A DNA stretch of 35,290 nt. Origin: Spirochaetaceae bacterium (GTDB lineage Bacteria > Spirochaetota > Spirochaetia > Treponematales > Breznakiellaceae). The translations under genes were made by a program, and so were the position numbers. The stretch spans positions 1 to 35,290 of the forward strand of contig JAITJI010000095.1 in the NCBI GenBank assembly GCA_031279015.1, in the 5' to 3' direction. The notes under the pieces were generated by a model that worked only from the letters and a program-made list of their open reading frames with translations, had not been told where the DNA came from and made no database searches. Within the stretch, counting starts at the first letter, position 1. Each line of letters opens with the position of its first letter. Shown here piece after piece: positions 1-8,389 of this stretch.

Positions 1-10
1 ACGGCGAACC

Positions 11-1270
11 TTACCGGGAAATTCTTGCGTAAAGGGAGAGACCGGATAACAGGACGCTACGCAGCAGTTCGGGATCCATGGCGGGAGAGCCGCCGCCGGA
101 ATCCGTTCCAGGAGAAGCGGCGGAAATGAATTTCTCGTAACCCCAGGGAAGGGCGAGGGCTTTTTGGATCCCCAGGGTGACGATGAACGGGCCGGGACGG
201 TAAGGGTTCCGTAAGATAATCCCCCCGTCAAGCAGCAGGAACGCGGCGCCGGTGTTGTTCAGTTCTACCGGATCTAATTCTCCATCGAATTCACTGCCAC
301 CGAATAGGCGTTTCATTTTGAAATGGTAGTCCGCCTTTGCCTCCCCTAAAAGAACATGGGCGGCGCCCAACGTAATATCGAATTGAAAAATCGAAGGCCG
401 GAAGAGAAGGCGGAGGAGGCCGTAGGCAATATGGGCGTTCAGGGAACCGGTTACGGAAAAGAACGTGAAGGGGAAAAGGGCGTAGTGCTGATTGGACGCG
501 GTCAGGGCGCCTTCGGCGGATCCTTCCGTGTAGAGCCAGCCGGCCGTTCCCTCAAAACGGCGCCTTCCCTCTTCCGGCTTTGAGGCGGCGGGGCCGAGAT
601 TGAGGGTGTAGGAGGCCAGGAAGACATTCAGGCGGGCGGTAAAAAGCCCTTCTTCCTGGTTGGAGCGGATCTCCGGTTCCGCGCCAAGGTACCGGAATTC
701 CAGAATGTGGGCCCCGGCATACCCGGCGCTAAGTCCATAGCTGTACAGAGAAGGGACGAGGGGTTTCCCGAAGAACCAGTACAGGCTCCCGTCGTAAAGG
801 TACCCGTAACCGGTCAGAAAAGAGGGGTTAAGCACGAAGGGGCCAAGGTAAAGGGGCAGGGAAAAGTTGAAAAGATTCGCTTTCCCGCCTTCGTTGTACA
901 TTTGGGCATCCCCGATGTCCAGTTCAAAACGATCGGAGCCGATCAGAGCGCCGGAAACATGGACGCCGAACCGGTCAAAGTCTACATCGGTTTTAAAGCG
1001 GAACAGGGACAGATCCGTCTTGACCCAGGGCAGGGACGATTTGAGGCCGCCCGCCGCGGCTTCAAGGTGAAGCTGATCGAAGGGCCGCCAGGATAGACCG
1101 GAGTACCAGTACCATGCCGCCCCGTCCGCTTCAACCCAGAGACTGCCGGTCTTTCCAGAGAGGGACAGCTCCTCCAGGGCGCCGCAAAAAGGAGAAAGGG
1201 CAAAAAACAAAAGGAACCCCAGCGCCAGCGCCGGGGCCCCTTTTCCGGTACGAATACCGATGGTGTTCAC
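11..1270 (-). CDS. Exported barrel-like protein, probable outer-membrane protein
   Basis: The protein has 419 residues and I do not recognise a named family. Residues 1-31 look like a signal peptide: a basic start, a hydrophobic core (ALALGFLLFFAL) and a likely cleavage near CGA. The rest is rich in Tyr, Phe, Trp, Gly and Leu in alternating short stretches, as expected of a beta barrel, and there are no internal membrane helices. The start is GTG (1268-1270), only 7 bp after the stop of the upstream lipoprotein gene and with a poor Shine-Dalgarno sequence, so it is probably translated as the second gene of that operon. Its partner suggests an envelope pair of lipoprotein plus barrel. A function cannot be assigned; a solute porin or an assembly barrel are both possible. 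Confidence 0.7.
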   Translation of the reverse strand: MNTIGIRTGKGAPALALGFLLFFALSPFCGALEELSLSGKTGSLWVEADGAAWYWYSGLSWRPFDQLHLEAAAGGLKSSLPWVKTDLSLFRFKTDVDFDRFGVHVSGALIGSDRFELDIGDAQMYNEGGKANLFNFSLPLYLGPFVLNPSFLTGYGYLYDGSLYWFFGKPLVPSLYSYGLSAGYAGAHILEFRYLGAEPEIRSNQEEGLFTARLNVFLASYTLNLGPAASKPEEGRRRFEGTAGWLYTEGSAEGALTASNQHYALFPFTFFSVTGSLNAHIAYGLLRLLFRPSIFQFDITLGAAHVLLGEAKADYHFKMKRLFGGSEFDGELDPVELNNTGAAFLLLDGGIILRNPYRPGPFIVTLGIQKALALPWGYEKFISAASPGTDSGGGSPAMDPELLRSVLLSGLSLYARISR

Positions 1271-1277
1271 AACGGAA

Positions 1278-3008
1278 CTACGGGTAATACTTCTTGTAAA
1301 ACTCTTCCCCTATCACGGGGGGAAACATGGGTACGAATATCTCAGTGGTACCGGCATCGTCAAAGCCCTTGGGAACCAGGTCTTTGATCTTGTTGGTTAG
1401 ATTGATTTTAAACCCAAGCACATCGTAAGAGGCGATTTGAGCCTGCCCGGTTATTTTTGTCCCCGAATCCGAATCGTCAGTAAATCCATAGAACACCGGA
1501 TTTTGTCCGCTCGCATCCACCTCTACTATTTCGTTCAGCTTCAAATAGCCCGCCTGAAACAGCTTTGCCATGTCAATGCCGAGTATGGCGTTGGTTTCTG
1601 TGTTATTCCAGGTGTTGCCTGAAGGCATCTCCTTGGGTACCCAGAATTTACCGCCGGTTTCGATAGCTGTGTGTAATTTGTTTACCCCGTCCTGGATCCA
1701 CTTGTAGTTATCCAGTTCGTCCTTGACCCCCTGGGGAATATAGTCTCTGTTACCGATAGTGTCGTAAACGCTGCTTATAGCGGAAAGAGCGGCAAGGTAA
1801 TCGTTCTTTGACTTGTTCAGCATTGCCTGATCCTGGTTGTTTAAGAAATTGTTCCTGAAGGGCAGGCTATTTACATTTACCTTGGCTATCTCCGCCGCGA
1901 AAGTGTCATGATTGGCCCAGTCGAATTTTGCGAAGCTGAAGTCCGCGTTCCAGTCGTATGAGGCAATCCACTCAAACGTGGCCTTTACCATACGGAGGCC
2001 CGCTATCAAAACATCCAGTTCGCCCTTGCCGATTATCAGGTCGGCCCCCTCAAGCAGATTGTCCAGACCCAGCGCGGCAATGACCTCCGCGTTCAGCGTT
2101 ACCTCCGCATTGGGATCCAGAGCATTAACCCGTGCGGCCACATCCTCAAATGTACTGCCAAACACCGAATCAAGAACCCCGGTAAACAATTCGTTTAAAC
2201 CATCGGTGTTTTTATCAAGCAGGTTCGCGGCCAAAAGCAGGGGAAGAGTCGCGGTGCTTTGAACCGCGCCGGTAAGACTATCCTGATAAATCGAGGTACT
2301 TCCAAACCAAGCGGGGAGCGTAAAGGCGGGAAAAGTCGTGGAGTATGTCTCATACTTTATTTCATTTGAAACACAAATATAGGTAGAAGAACCGTAGTCA
2401 TAGTAGTAGTATCCTTCACCCTTAGACCCCGACATCCAATAAAGCCAATGCCCATTATCGTAATACGAATATCTGAATTCCCGATCCGTATACTCCGTCA
2501 TCCAGTCGGTTTTAAACAGGGCCCCCATCGTTTCGGGATAACCCACGACCCCCAAACGGTCTTTTATCAGGTTCCTGACCTTCGGATCTATGCTGATGGC
2601 GGCAAGTTCCGCCAGCACGGAATAGGTAATGGCGTCGGGGTTGGTCTTGTCCGCGTTGTACGCGGCCCGGTAATGTTCAACGGCCTGGTCGTAATTTTTG
2701 GCCGTTAAAGAGCCATGGCCCTTATCGAGGGCGGTCTGCACGTCATCCGGATTGTTGGGGTTATCCGGATTGGCTGGGTTATCCGGATTGGCTGGATTAT
2801 CCGGGTTGGCTGGATTATCCGGGTTGGCTGGATTATCCGGGTTGGCTGGATTATCCGGATTGTTGGGGTTATCCGGATTGGCTGGATTATCCGGGTTGAC
2901 CAAGTTGGGTATGCCACCCGAATCCCCTCCATCCGTCGGACAACCGAGTATCCCAATACCCAGTACACATAAGACCAAACCAAGAACCAAACGGACATGG
3001 TTTTTCAT
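1278..3008 (-). CDS. Lipoprotein with NPDNPA repeat stalk and TPR-like segment
   Basis: The protein has 576 residues. A lipoprotein signal ends in LGIGILGC with the lipidated Cys at residue 23. Residues 38-85 are eight six-residue repeats, NPDNPA or NPDNPN, which would form an extended spacer from the membrane. Residues about 90-135 resemble one tetratricopeptide repeat (AKNYDQAVEHYRAAYNAD). A Tyr-rich patch follows (about 170-215) and then a long region I cannot place. The ATG start (3006-3008) has a strong Shine-Dalgarno GGAAGGGGG just upstream. It is the first full gene of a minus-strand operon with the barrel-like protein. Its leader carries a 17-base homopolymer tract that may vary expression. 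Treponemes commonly have such TPR lipoproteins; the ligand or role is unknown. Confidence 0.8.
   Translation of the reverse strand: MKNHVRLVLGLVLCVLGIGILGCPTDGGDSGGIPNLVNPDNPANPDNPNNPDNPANPDNPANPDNPANPDNPANPDNPANPDNPNNPDDVQTALDKGHGSLTAKNYDQAVEHYRAAYNADKTNPDAITYSVLAELAAISIDPKVRNLIKDRLGVVGYPETMGALFKTDWMTEYTDREFRYSYYDNGHWLYWMSGSKGEGYYYYDYGSSTYICVSNEIKYETYSTTFPAFTLPAWFGSTSIYQDSLTGAVQSTATLPLLLAANLLDKNTDGLNELFTGVLDSVFGSTFEDVAARVNALDPNAEVTLNAEVIAALGLDNLLEGADLIIGKGELDVLIAGLRMVKATFEWIASYDWNADFSFAKFDWANHDTFAAEIAKVNVNSLPFRNNFLNNQDQAMLNKSKNDYLAALSAISSVYDTIGNRDYIPQGVKDELDNYKWIQDGVNKLHTAIETGGKFWVPKEMPSGNTWNNTETNAILGIDMAKLFQAGYLKLNEIVEVDASGQNPVFYGFTDDSDSGTKITGQAQIASYDVLGFKINLTNKIKDLVPKGFDDAGTTEIFVPMFPPVIGEEFYKKYYP
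2754..2897 (-). repeat. 18-bp tandem repeat (8 copies) encoding the NPDNPA stalk
   Basis: Eight consecutive 18-bp units occur inside the lipoprotein gene, followed by a partial ninth. On the coding strand the unit reads AAYCCGGATAATCCAGCC, with variants that change the last residue from Ala to Asn. Most units are identical or differ by one or two bases. Because 18 is a multiple of three, gain or loss of units changes stalk length without breaking the frame. Confidence 0.95.
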
Positions 3009-3298
3009 AAAATCCCCCTTCCAAATCTTTGCGCCTTGCGGAATTCTTTATTCGTGTAGGGATAAACTATCCCCCCTATGGATCCTGGAGAGATGAAAAC
3101 AGACGCCGGATTTATGGCGCCCTTCATAAAGAGAAAAGGAGAAATTATCGACCGGGAGATCCCCTGGTTTGAGGTTCCTATTCTGTCTGTGTTTGCCCGG
3201 GATCGGGCTGTGGGATCGTCATAGTAAAACGCCCCCGATTCCGGTGTTTCGATGGTAGTGTGTGTGGGGGGGGGGGGGGGGGTAAACAGTTCATACAC
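3005..3298 (-). other. Leader ORF across a C17 tract, possibly phase-variable
   Basis: On the minus strand an AGGAGG (3307-3302) lies 7 nt before an ATG at 3294-3292. The frame reads MNCL and then enters 17 C residues. As sequenced, this ATG frame stops at 3180-3178 after 38 residues. One extra C (or two fewer) would move it into a frame open to 3005, giving about 96 residues. That frame's TGA (3007-3005) overlaps the lipoprotein ATG (3008-3006) as ATGA. A GTG at 3298-3296 enters the long frame without slippage (97 residues) but sits only 3 nt from the AGGAGG. The predicted peptide resembles nothing I know, so this may be a regulatory leader rather than a functional protein. The geometry is seen; the coupling is inference. 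Confidence 0.4.
3266..3282. repeat. Homopolymer tract, 17 G on plus / 17 C on minus
   Basis: Seventeen uninterrupted G residues lie between a minus-strand lipoprotein operon and a plus-strand TonB-receptor operon. It is the only mononucleotide run of this size I saw in the window. Runs of this length slip readily in replication. In Treponema pallidum poly-G tracts of variable length control phase variation of surface-protein genes. The exact length may also be a consensus call over a variable or poorly sequenced run. Confidence 0.95.
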
Positions 3299-3463
3299 AT
3301 ACCTCCTGGAGGAACCTTGCCGGTTCGGGAGGCCGGGTGTCAGGACGGCCCCGGGTATTCCGTACAGAAATACACATCGTCTTCTCCTTGTTCTTTGAGG
3401 ATACGCCGGAACCTTTATCCCGGTTCACCCCGGATACGCCGCCCCAGGAGCGACATAAGGCTT

Positions 3464-3492
3464 AGTATACCCCCAAAGGGAGAATCCTGCAA
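3464..3492 (-). promoter_or_regulatory. Sigma-70-type promoter of the lipoprotein operon
   Basis: On the minus strand, -35 TTGCAG (3492-3487) and -10 TATACT (3469-3464) are separated by exactly 17 bp. Transcription would start near 3457. The leader to the lipoprotein ATG would be about 450 nt and would contain the C17 tract, so the tract would be transcribed rather than part of the promoter. Confidence 0.65.
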
Positions 3493-3569
3493 GATCAATA
3501 TACAACAACAAATTTACCTTGTTTTCTCCATTTTTTTTCCCGCCCTCCGTGTTCAAAGATGCCTTCGGA

Positions 3570-3578
3570 TGCTATACT
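3570..3578 (+). promoter_or_regulatory. Candidate extended -10 for the TonB-receptor operon
   Basis: TGC-TATACT at 3570-3578 is an extended -10 element about 80 bp before the receptor start. The -35 region is poor (TGTTCA at 17-bp spacing). No better candidate was seen in the plus direction between 3300 and 3656. Apart from this site, the opposing promoter, the G17 tract and the leader ORF, I see nothing else in 3009-3656. Confidence 0.35.
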
Positions 3579-3659
3579 TTCTGCGGAGTTTATGCTCCCG
3601 GGAGGTCCCGCGTTCAAAGGGTTTTTTCAAAGTCCGGTATTTAAAGAGATTTAGAATTG

Positions 3660-6296
3660 ATGATATTACACAAACCGCCCTTGTCAAGTTACCTGCTGCT
3701 GGTTGGACTTTTGGTCCTGCCCCTCCTGTCCCTCTTTGCCCGGGATGTGGAGATCACCGTAACGGACGGAGACCTGGAGATCCCCCTGGAGGGGGCGCTG
3801 ATCCGTTCCTGGGACGGAGAAGAGTACATCTGCGACGAAGCGGGCAGGGCCCTTGTCAGGGCGCCCGATGACCGGCAGGTGGTGATTCAGATAGCCTATC
3901 CCGGCTATGAAAACCGGCGCTTCCCCATTCCGCCGGAAGAGGACCGTTTTACCGTGGAGTTACGCCTGGGGGGTATCATGGAAAGCCGGGAACTGGTGAT
4001 CGAGGCGGAACGGCCCGGAACCAGTGAAACCCAAAGCGGCCGCAGCGTAGCTATTTCGGGGGAAGCCCTGACCAGGACCGCGGAGATAGGGATCATCGAG
4101 GATGTGATGCATTCGATCAAGCTCCTCCCCGGAGTAGGTTATTCGGGCATGTTCAACGCCCTGCCCTCTATCCGGGGGGGCGATCCCGGGGACCTTACGG
4201 CGGTCCTGGACGGGTACTATGTCCAGTATCCCTACCATTGGGGGGGTGGATTCTCCATCTTCGATCCCCGGATGGTATCAAGCGCCAGGCTTTCCCATGG
4301 GGTTTTTTCCGCCCGCTACGGCCACACCATTTCGGGTCTCCTGGAGGTGAGTTCCAAAAAGCCCTCCGCCACCGAAACAACGGTGGACCTGGGCTTGTCC
4401 ACCAGCGCTACGGAACTCGCCCTGTCCTATCCCCTGGGAGGCCGGGGGGGAATCCTCGCCATGGGACGGGTGACCTACTGGGACCCCCTGGTGGAGGCGG
4501 CAAAGTTACTGGCAAAGAAGGTGGAGTCCATCAGCATGATCAATGCGGTGCAGCAGGCTCCCTACATCCGGAGCGTGGCCTTGGCGGGGAATTACCGCTT
4601 TGGTCCGAATCTGGAGTTGACGGGGAATGGTTTCTTTGGCGCCGATGGTGTCAGCGTAGTGTACAACAACGACTACGACCCCGCTGATTTTGAGCGGGAA
4701 GGCTTCATGGGCAGGGTTGATATGTCGGCGGATTACCATAACTACCAGGGTTTCCTCATCACGGGCCTTACATTTAACCCCCTGCCGGTGATGGTCCTGA
4801 AAACGACCATCGGGACGGGCTACCAGGAGGCCCTGGGCGATGCCGGCATCCTCAATGAGCTTACGGTCCGTTACAATGAGGACTTTGCGGCCCGCTACAT
4901 TACCGATCCGGAAAAAACAAGCTACAGGGTGAATAATGAATACCTCATCAAATCGGATAATAAAATAACCTACGCCCAGGGGAGGGCAGATCTTGACTGG
5001 GATCTGGGAAAGGGTTTCCTCTTTGCCGGAGGTTTCCAGGAACTCTACTCCCGGTGGAATCAGGATGAGAATGTCTACCTGCTCATGGAGATACCCCTCT
5101 CCCGGCTTCCTTCGGAGATACTGACCTTTATGCCCTGGCTTGAGGAGGCGTCCTGGAGCAGCCATCCCGATGCAGCCCTGTACCGGCCCCTGAATTACCA
5201 GGTTCCGGTGGAGAACAGCGGTTTTACCTCCTCCGCCTATGCCTTGACGGAGTACAAGAGCCCCCGTCAGCGTTTCGGCGCGGAACTGGGGCTCCGGCTG
5301 GATCACCTCTACTTTATCGGGAAGGATTTTACCATACAAACCTACCCGGCCTTTAACCCCCGGCTTAACCTGGATTTTAACATCCTCCGGGATTACGGCC
5401 CCATCGATTCCCTCTCCGCCACTGCCGGTACGGGGCTCTTCTCATCGATGAACGATACGATTTCCTTCATCGAAAAGCGGAACGGCATCGATGATTTTGA
5501 GATGACGCCGAACCGTTCCTGGACTTCGGTCATCGGGACAAAGGTCGATTTTGCCGGGGGGTTCAGCTTCAACATTGAAGGGTACTTCAAGTACGTGTTT
5601 GACCGGGCCTATGTTGCTGCCGATCCTGCGGGAATGGACAGCCTGGATGTAAACTATGCCTTTGATGGTGAGGGGCGGATCTGGGGCTTTGACCTGCAGC
5701 TACAGAAATTCGCTTCCCGCTATTGGGACGGCTGGTTGGCCTACACTTTTACCTATGCCCGGTACCACGATCCATCGGGGGGGGTTATGGGCGTGAACAT
5801 GGGGGGAATCGACGGGAACGAAACCCGCTGGTATTATCCTTCCTTTCACCGTTTCCACTACCTCAACCTGGTGATGAACATCAAACCGCTGCGGCAGTTC
5901 AACATCGGCCTCCGGCTGGGTCTTGCCTCGGGCAGGCCGAAAAACAAGGTGGGGGATGAGCTTGCTCTCTACCCGGTACAGCAGGTGGATGAACAGGGGC
6001 AGCCTGTGGGGGACCTGATCCAACAGTACCGGCGGAGCTCCTGGTACGACGACAATGAACGGACAAGCTGGTCCATCCCCCTGGACCTGAAATTCTCCTG
6101 GTATCGTTTTAACCCCCGGGGCAAGGTGCAGACCGAAATATACCTGGGCGCGGAGAACCTCCTCTCCCTGTTCTACACCGCCCGGGGAAACACCAGGTTC
6201 AACTCCTATACCGGAAAGGAGGACACGGGGACCTATTCGGCCAGTTACGAGCTGCCCATACCCATGATCTCCTTCGGCTTTAATTGGAGTTATTAG
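3660..6296 (+). CDS. TonB-dependent outer-membrane receptor with N-terminal carboxypeptidase-like domain
   Basis: The protein has about 878 residues. A signal peptide ends near LFARD (about residue 25). It is followed by a short carboxypeptidase-regulatory-like (peptidase associated) domain, about 25-105, then a plug domain, about 120-235, with IRGGDPGDLTAVLDGYYV. The remainder is a barrel ending in FGFNWSY with a terminal aromatic residue. This domain order is typical of receptors that import large ligands across the outer membrane using TonB energy. I chose ATG 3660; an in-frame TTG lies one codon upstream. It heads an operon that also encodes ExbB, ExbD and TonB, so energiser and receptor are co-transcribed. 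The ligand cannot be told from sequence: iron chelates, cobalamin, or glycans or peptides are all possible. Confidence 0.88.
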   Translation: MILHKPPLSSYLLLVGLLVLPLLSLFARDVEITVTDGDLEIPLEGALIRSWDGEEYICDEAGRALVRAPDDRQVVIQIAYPGYENRRFPIPPEEDRFTVELRLGGIMESRELVIEAERPGTSETQSGRSVAISGEALTRTAEIGIIEDVMHSIKLLPGVGYSGMFNALPSIRGGDPGDLTAVLDGYYVQYPYHWGGGFSIFDPRMVSSARLSHGVFSARYGHTISGLLEVSSKKPSATETTVDLGLSTSATELALSYPLGGRGGILAMGRVTYWDPLVEAAKLLAKKVESISMINAVQQAPYIRSVALAGNYRFGPNLELTGNGFFGADGVSVVYNNDYDPADFEREGFMGRVDMSADYHNYQGFLITGLTFNPLPVMVLKTTIGTGYQEALGDAGILNELTVRYNEDFAARYITDPEKTSYRVNNEYLIKSDNKITYAQGRADLDWDLGKGFLFAGGFQELYSRWNQDENVYLLMEIPLSRLPSEILTFMPWLEEASWSSHPDAALYRPLNYQVPVENSGFTSSAYALTEYKSPRQRFGAELGLRLDHLYFIGKDFTIQTYPAFNPRLNLDFNILRDYGPIDSLSATAGTGLFSSMNDTISFIEKRNGIDDFEMTPNRSWTSVIGTKVDFAGGFSFNIEGYFKYVFDRAYVAADPAGMDSLDVNYAFDGEGRIWGFDLQLQKFASRYWDGWLAYTFTYARYHDPSGGVMGVNMGGIDGNETRWYYPSFHRFHYLNLVMNIKPLRQFNIGLRLGLASGRPKNKVGDELALYPVQQVDEQGQPVGDLIQQYRRSSWYDDNERTSWSIPLDLKFSWYRFNPRGKVQTEIYLGAENLLSLFYTARGNTRFNSYTGKEDTGTYSASYELPIPMISFGFNWSY

Positions 6297-6317
6297 ACGA
6301 TGAAGAGGAACAGATAA

Positions 6318-7220
6318 TTGGAAAAGCGTTTTTCCGGGGTCCCCCGGGGTGCGGTGAGGCGGCGAACAGCGGGACGGGGTCTCTGTCCGATGGTCATGGC
6401 TATTCTGCTGGGGGGCTGTGTCAGCCTGACGGAGCAGGCCGGACAGGTCCTGGACGGGACGGTCTTTGCGGAGAAGACGGAGGCCCTGTACCGGGAGGAT
6501 ACGGTCCGGGTCAGGCAGAAACGGCGGCGGGACGGTTCGGAGTTTATAGAGATTGTTACCGGCGCCATGCCGAATCTGCGGCTCTACGGGGATGTTCCGG
6601 GGATGGAGGGCGGGTTTACCCTCAGGCGTCTCAGCTTTTTTGCCGCCAATCTTTCCGGGTGGAATGAATTGAGCCGGGAAATTCTGGGCAGCGGGACCCT
6701 CCGGGTCGATGGGGATAGCGCGATCCTGCGGCTGGACGGAAAACCCGAGGTCCTGGACATCAGCGCGGGGAAGATCCGGCGGCAGGAGACCCGGCTTACG
6801 GGGGATCAGGCGCTGACGGCCCTCCGCAGCCGGGAGGAACGGATCCGGAGTCTCACCGAATGGATGCGTCAACGGGAACCCGGCGGGGAATTTCCGGATC
6901 AGAGGGCCTTTGAGACCCGGTGGAAGCCTATCCTCTTTCCCGAACTGGTTCGGGCAAAAAAACGGCCTCCGGAATGGACGGTTTTGAACCTGGAAGGCTC
7001 TGTGCAGGAGGGCGAGTCCGCCCGGGTTGTGGGGGAGGATGTCCGGTGGGATATCCGCTATACCAAGGCGGTTTTTCCGGAGGAACTTTGGCCGGTACGG
7101 AACTCCGGTACCCTGCTCCGGGACTGGGAAGAGGCTGCCGGGTGGATCTATTTTCAATTTGAATGGGATCGTATAATGGAATCCCTGGCCGCTGAGATCA
7201 GACTGATAAAAGTAAAGTGA
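6318..7220 (+). CDS. Putative lipoprotein of the TonB operon
   Basis: The protein has 300 residues and I do not recognise a family. The start is TTG (6318) with AGAGGA about 9 nt upstream. An Arg-rich start and a short hydrophobic stretch end in MAILLGGC, so Cys34 is a probable lipidation site. A shorter ATG start at 6390 would leave only a ten-residue signal, which is less likely. The mature part is hydrophilic, mixed alpha/beta in look, and has no other membrane segment. It sits 21 bp after the receptor and just before exbB. Its conserved-looking position suggests a periplasmic or outer-membrane accessory to the receptor, by analogy with surface lipoproteins that pair with TonB receptors. 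That role is inference. Confidence 0.65.
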   Translation: MEKRFSGVPRGAVRRRTAGRGLCPMVMAILLGGCVSLTEQAGQVLDGTVFAEKTEALYREDTVRVRQKRRRDGSEFIEIVTGAMPNLRLYGDVPGMEGGFTLRRLSFFAANLSGWNELSREILGSGTLRVDGDSAILRLDGKPEVLDISAGKIRRQETRLTGDQALTALRSREERIRSLTEWMRQREPGGEFPDQRAFETRWKPILFPELVRAKKRPPEWTVLNLEGSVQEGESARVVGEDVRWDIRYTKAVFPEELWPVRNSGTLLRDWEEAAGWIYFQFEWDRIMESLAAEIRLIKVK

Positions 7221-7223
7221 GGT

Positions 7224-7952
7224 ATGGTTGGAATGAGCACGGAATCTACCACTTTTTCTATTCTGGCCCTCTTTCGGATGGGTGGGGTTTTCATGTGGCC
7301 CCTCCTGTTTTTTTCAATTGCCGCTGTTGCCATTGCCCTGGACCGGATCGTCTATCTTCTCTACCACAACCTCCGGGTGGATGATTTGAAAACCGCCGTT
7401 GAGGATTTCATCCGCCGGGGTGACATGGCCGGGGCCCGGGACTACCTTTCCGCCCTGACAAAACGCCGCATGGGCGCCCGGATCCTCCTCACCCTGGTGA
7501 ACCGGTCCAACCTTTCGGAGCACCGGATGGAGAAGGCGGTAGAAACGGAAGCCCTTGCCTGTATCAGTTCCCTGGAAAGCGGTTTCAATTTTCTCACCGC
7601 CCTGGGTTCTATTTCGCCGTTGACGGGATTCCTGGGAACCGTATCGGGGATGATAGGGGCCTTTAAATCTATTGCGGAGGCCACCGAGGTAAACGCCCAG
7701 ATCGTGGCAAACGGCATTTACGAGGCCCTGATAACCACGGTTTTTGGCCTCATCATCGCCATCATTGCCATGATCGCCCACTCCCTCTTTAGCCATGTGG
7801 TAGACAAATTCGCCGCCGATGTGGAACGGGTCTGCTCCGAACTTATCACCAATATCGCGGTGGAGGAGTCCCGGAAACCCGGGGAAACTCCGGAACCGGA
7901 GGCTGCGGAAACCGGCGGACAGCGGAGATCCAGGGCTGCGGAATCGATATGA
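7224..7952 (+). CDS. exbB: ExbB / TolQ / MotA-type proton channel protein
   Basis: The protein has about 242 residues. There is a membrane helix near residues 18-45 (GGVFMWPLLFFSIAAVAIALDRIVYLLY). A cytoplasmic stretch follows, then two more helices at about 130-155 (ALGSISPLTGFLGTVSGMIGAF) and 165-195. The GSISPLTGFLGTVSGM block is the hallmark of the ExbB/TolQ family. With ExbD it forms the proton-driven motor that energises TonB at the inner membrane. ATG 7224 is taken; ATG 7233 is in frame and better spaced from the GAGG at 7219-7222, so it may be the real start. The 3' end overlaps exbD by ATGA. TolQ is the alternative, but the receptor and TonB in the operon favour ExbB. Confidence 0.9.
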   Translation: MVGMSTESTTFSILALFRMGGVFMWPLLFFSIAAVAIALDRIVYLLYHNLRVDDLKTAVEDFIRRGDMAGARDYLSALTKRRMGARILLTLVNRSNLSEHRMEKAVETEALACISSLESGFNFLTALGSISPLTGFLGTVSGMIGAFKSIAEATEVNAQIVANGIYEALITTVFGLIIAIIAMIAHSLFSHVVDKFAADVERVCSELITNIAVEESRKPGETPEPEAAETGGQRRSRAAESI

Positions 7953-8368
7953 AACTAAACCGGAAGAAGAAGAGAGCATTACAGGATTCCGGCGCCTCAA
8001 GCGATATAGCCTTCCTCCTCATCATCTACTTTATCGTCATCGCCGGGTTTAATATCAACAAGGGTTTTCTGATGAACCTGCCCGCCAGGGATTCCACCCG
8101 GCTCATCCTCAAGGATGATCTGCTGCGTTTTGAGCTTGATCCTGCGGGGTCCATTGTCTTTGGGGGGAACATTCTGAACCAGGCTTTGGCGGAGCGGGAG
8201 ATCCGGTCGGCGGTGAGCCTGAACCCCAACATAGCGGTGCTCCTGACGGTAGACGGGGAAGCCCCCTGGCAGAAGGTGGTTTCCTTTGTGGAACTGGCCC
8301 GGAAGCTGGAGGTGGATTCCTTTTCCTTTAAGATGAAGGAATCTCCCCCGGCGGAAAAGCCATTGTAA
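7949..8368 (+). CDS. exbD: ExbD / TolR family protein, first copy
   Basis: The protein has 139 residues. A basic start (MKLNRKKKR) is followed by the family motif region GASSDIAFLLIIYFIVIAGFN, a single N-terminal membrane helix with the Asp that carries protons in this family. A periplasmic domain makes up the rest. The start ATG overlaps the exbB stop (ATGA). A second, diverged ExbD follows immediately. Together they form the stator or motor part of the TonB system. Confidence 0.88.
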   Translation: MKLNRKKKRALQDSGASSDIAFLLIIYFIVIAGFNINKGFLMNLPARDSTRLILKDDLLRFELDPAGSIVFGGNILNQALAEREIRSAVSLNPNIAVLLTVDGEAPWQKVVSFVELARKLEVDSFSFKMKESPPAEKPL

Positions 8369-8389
8369 GGGTCGTTTAAAGAAGGGACC

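Noticed and set aside
3260-3871. A plus-strand open frame starting at the G17 tract and running into the receptor gene
   Set aside because: It has no ribosome site, begins with poly-Gly, and overlaps the receptor gene out of frame. It is a by-product of base composition.
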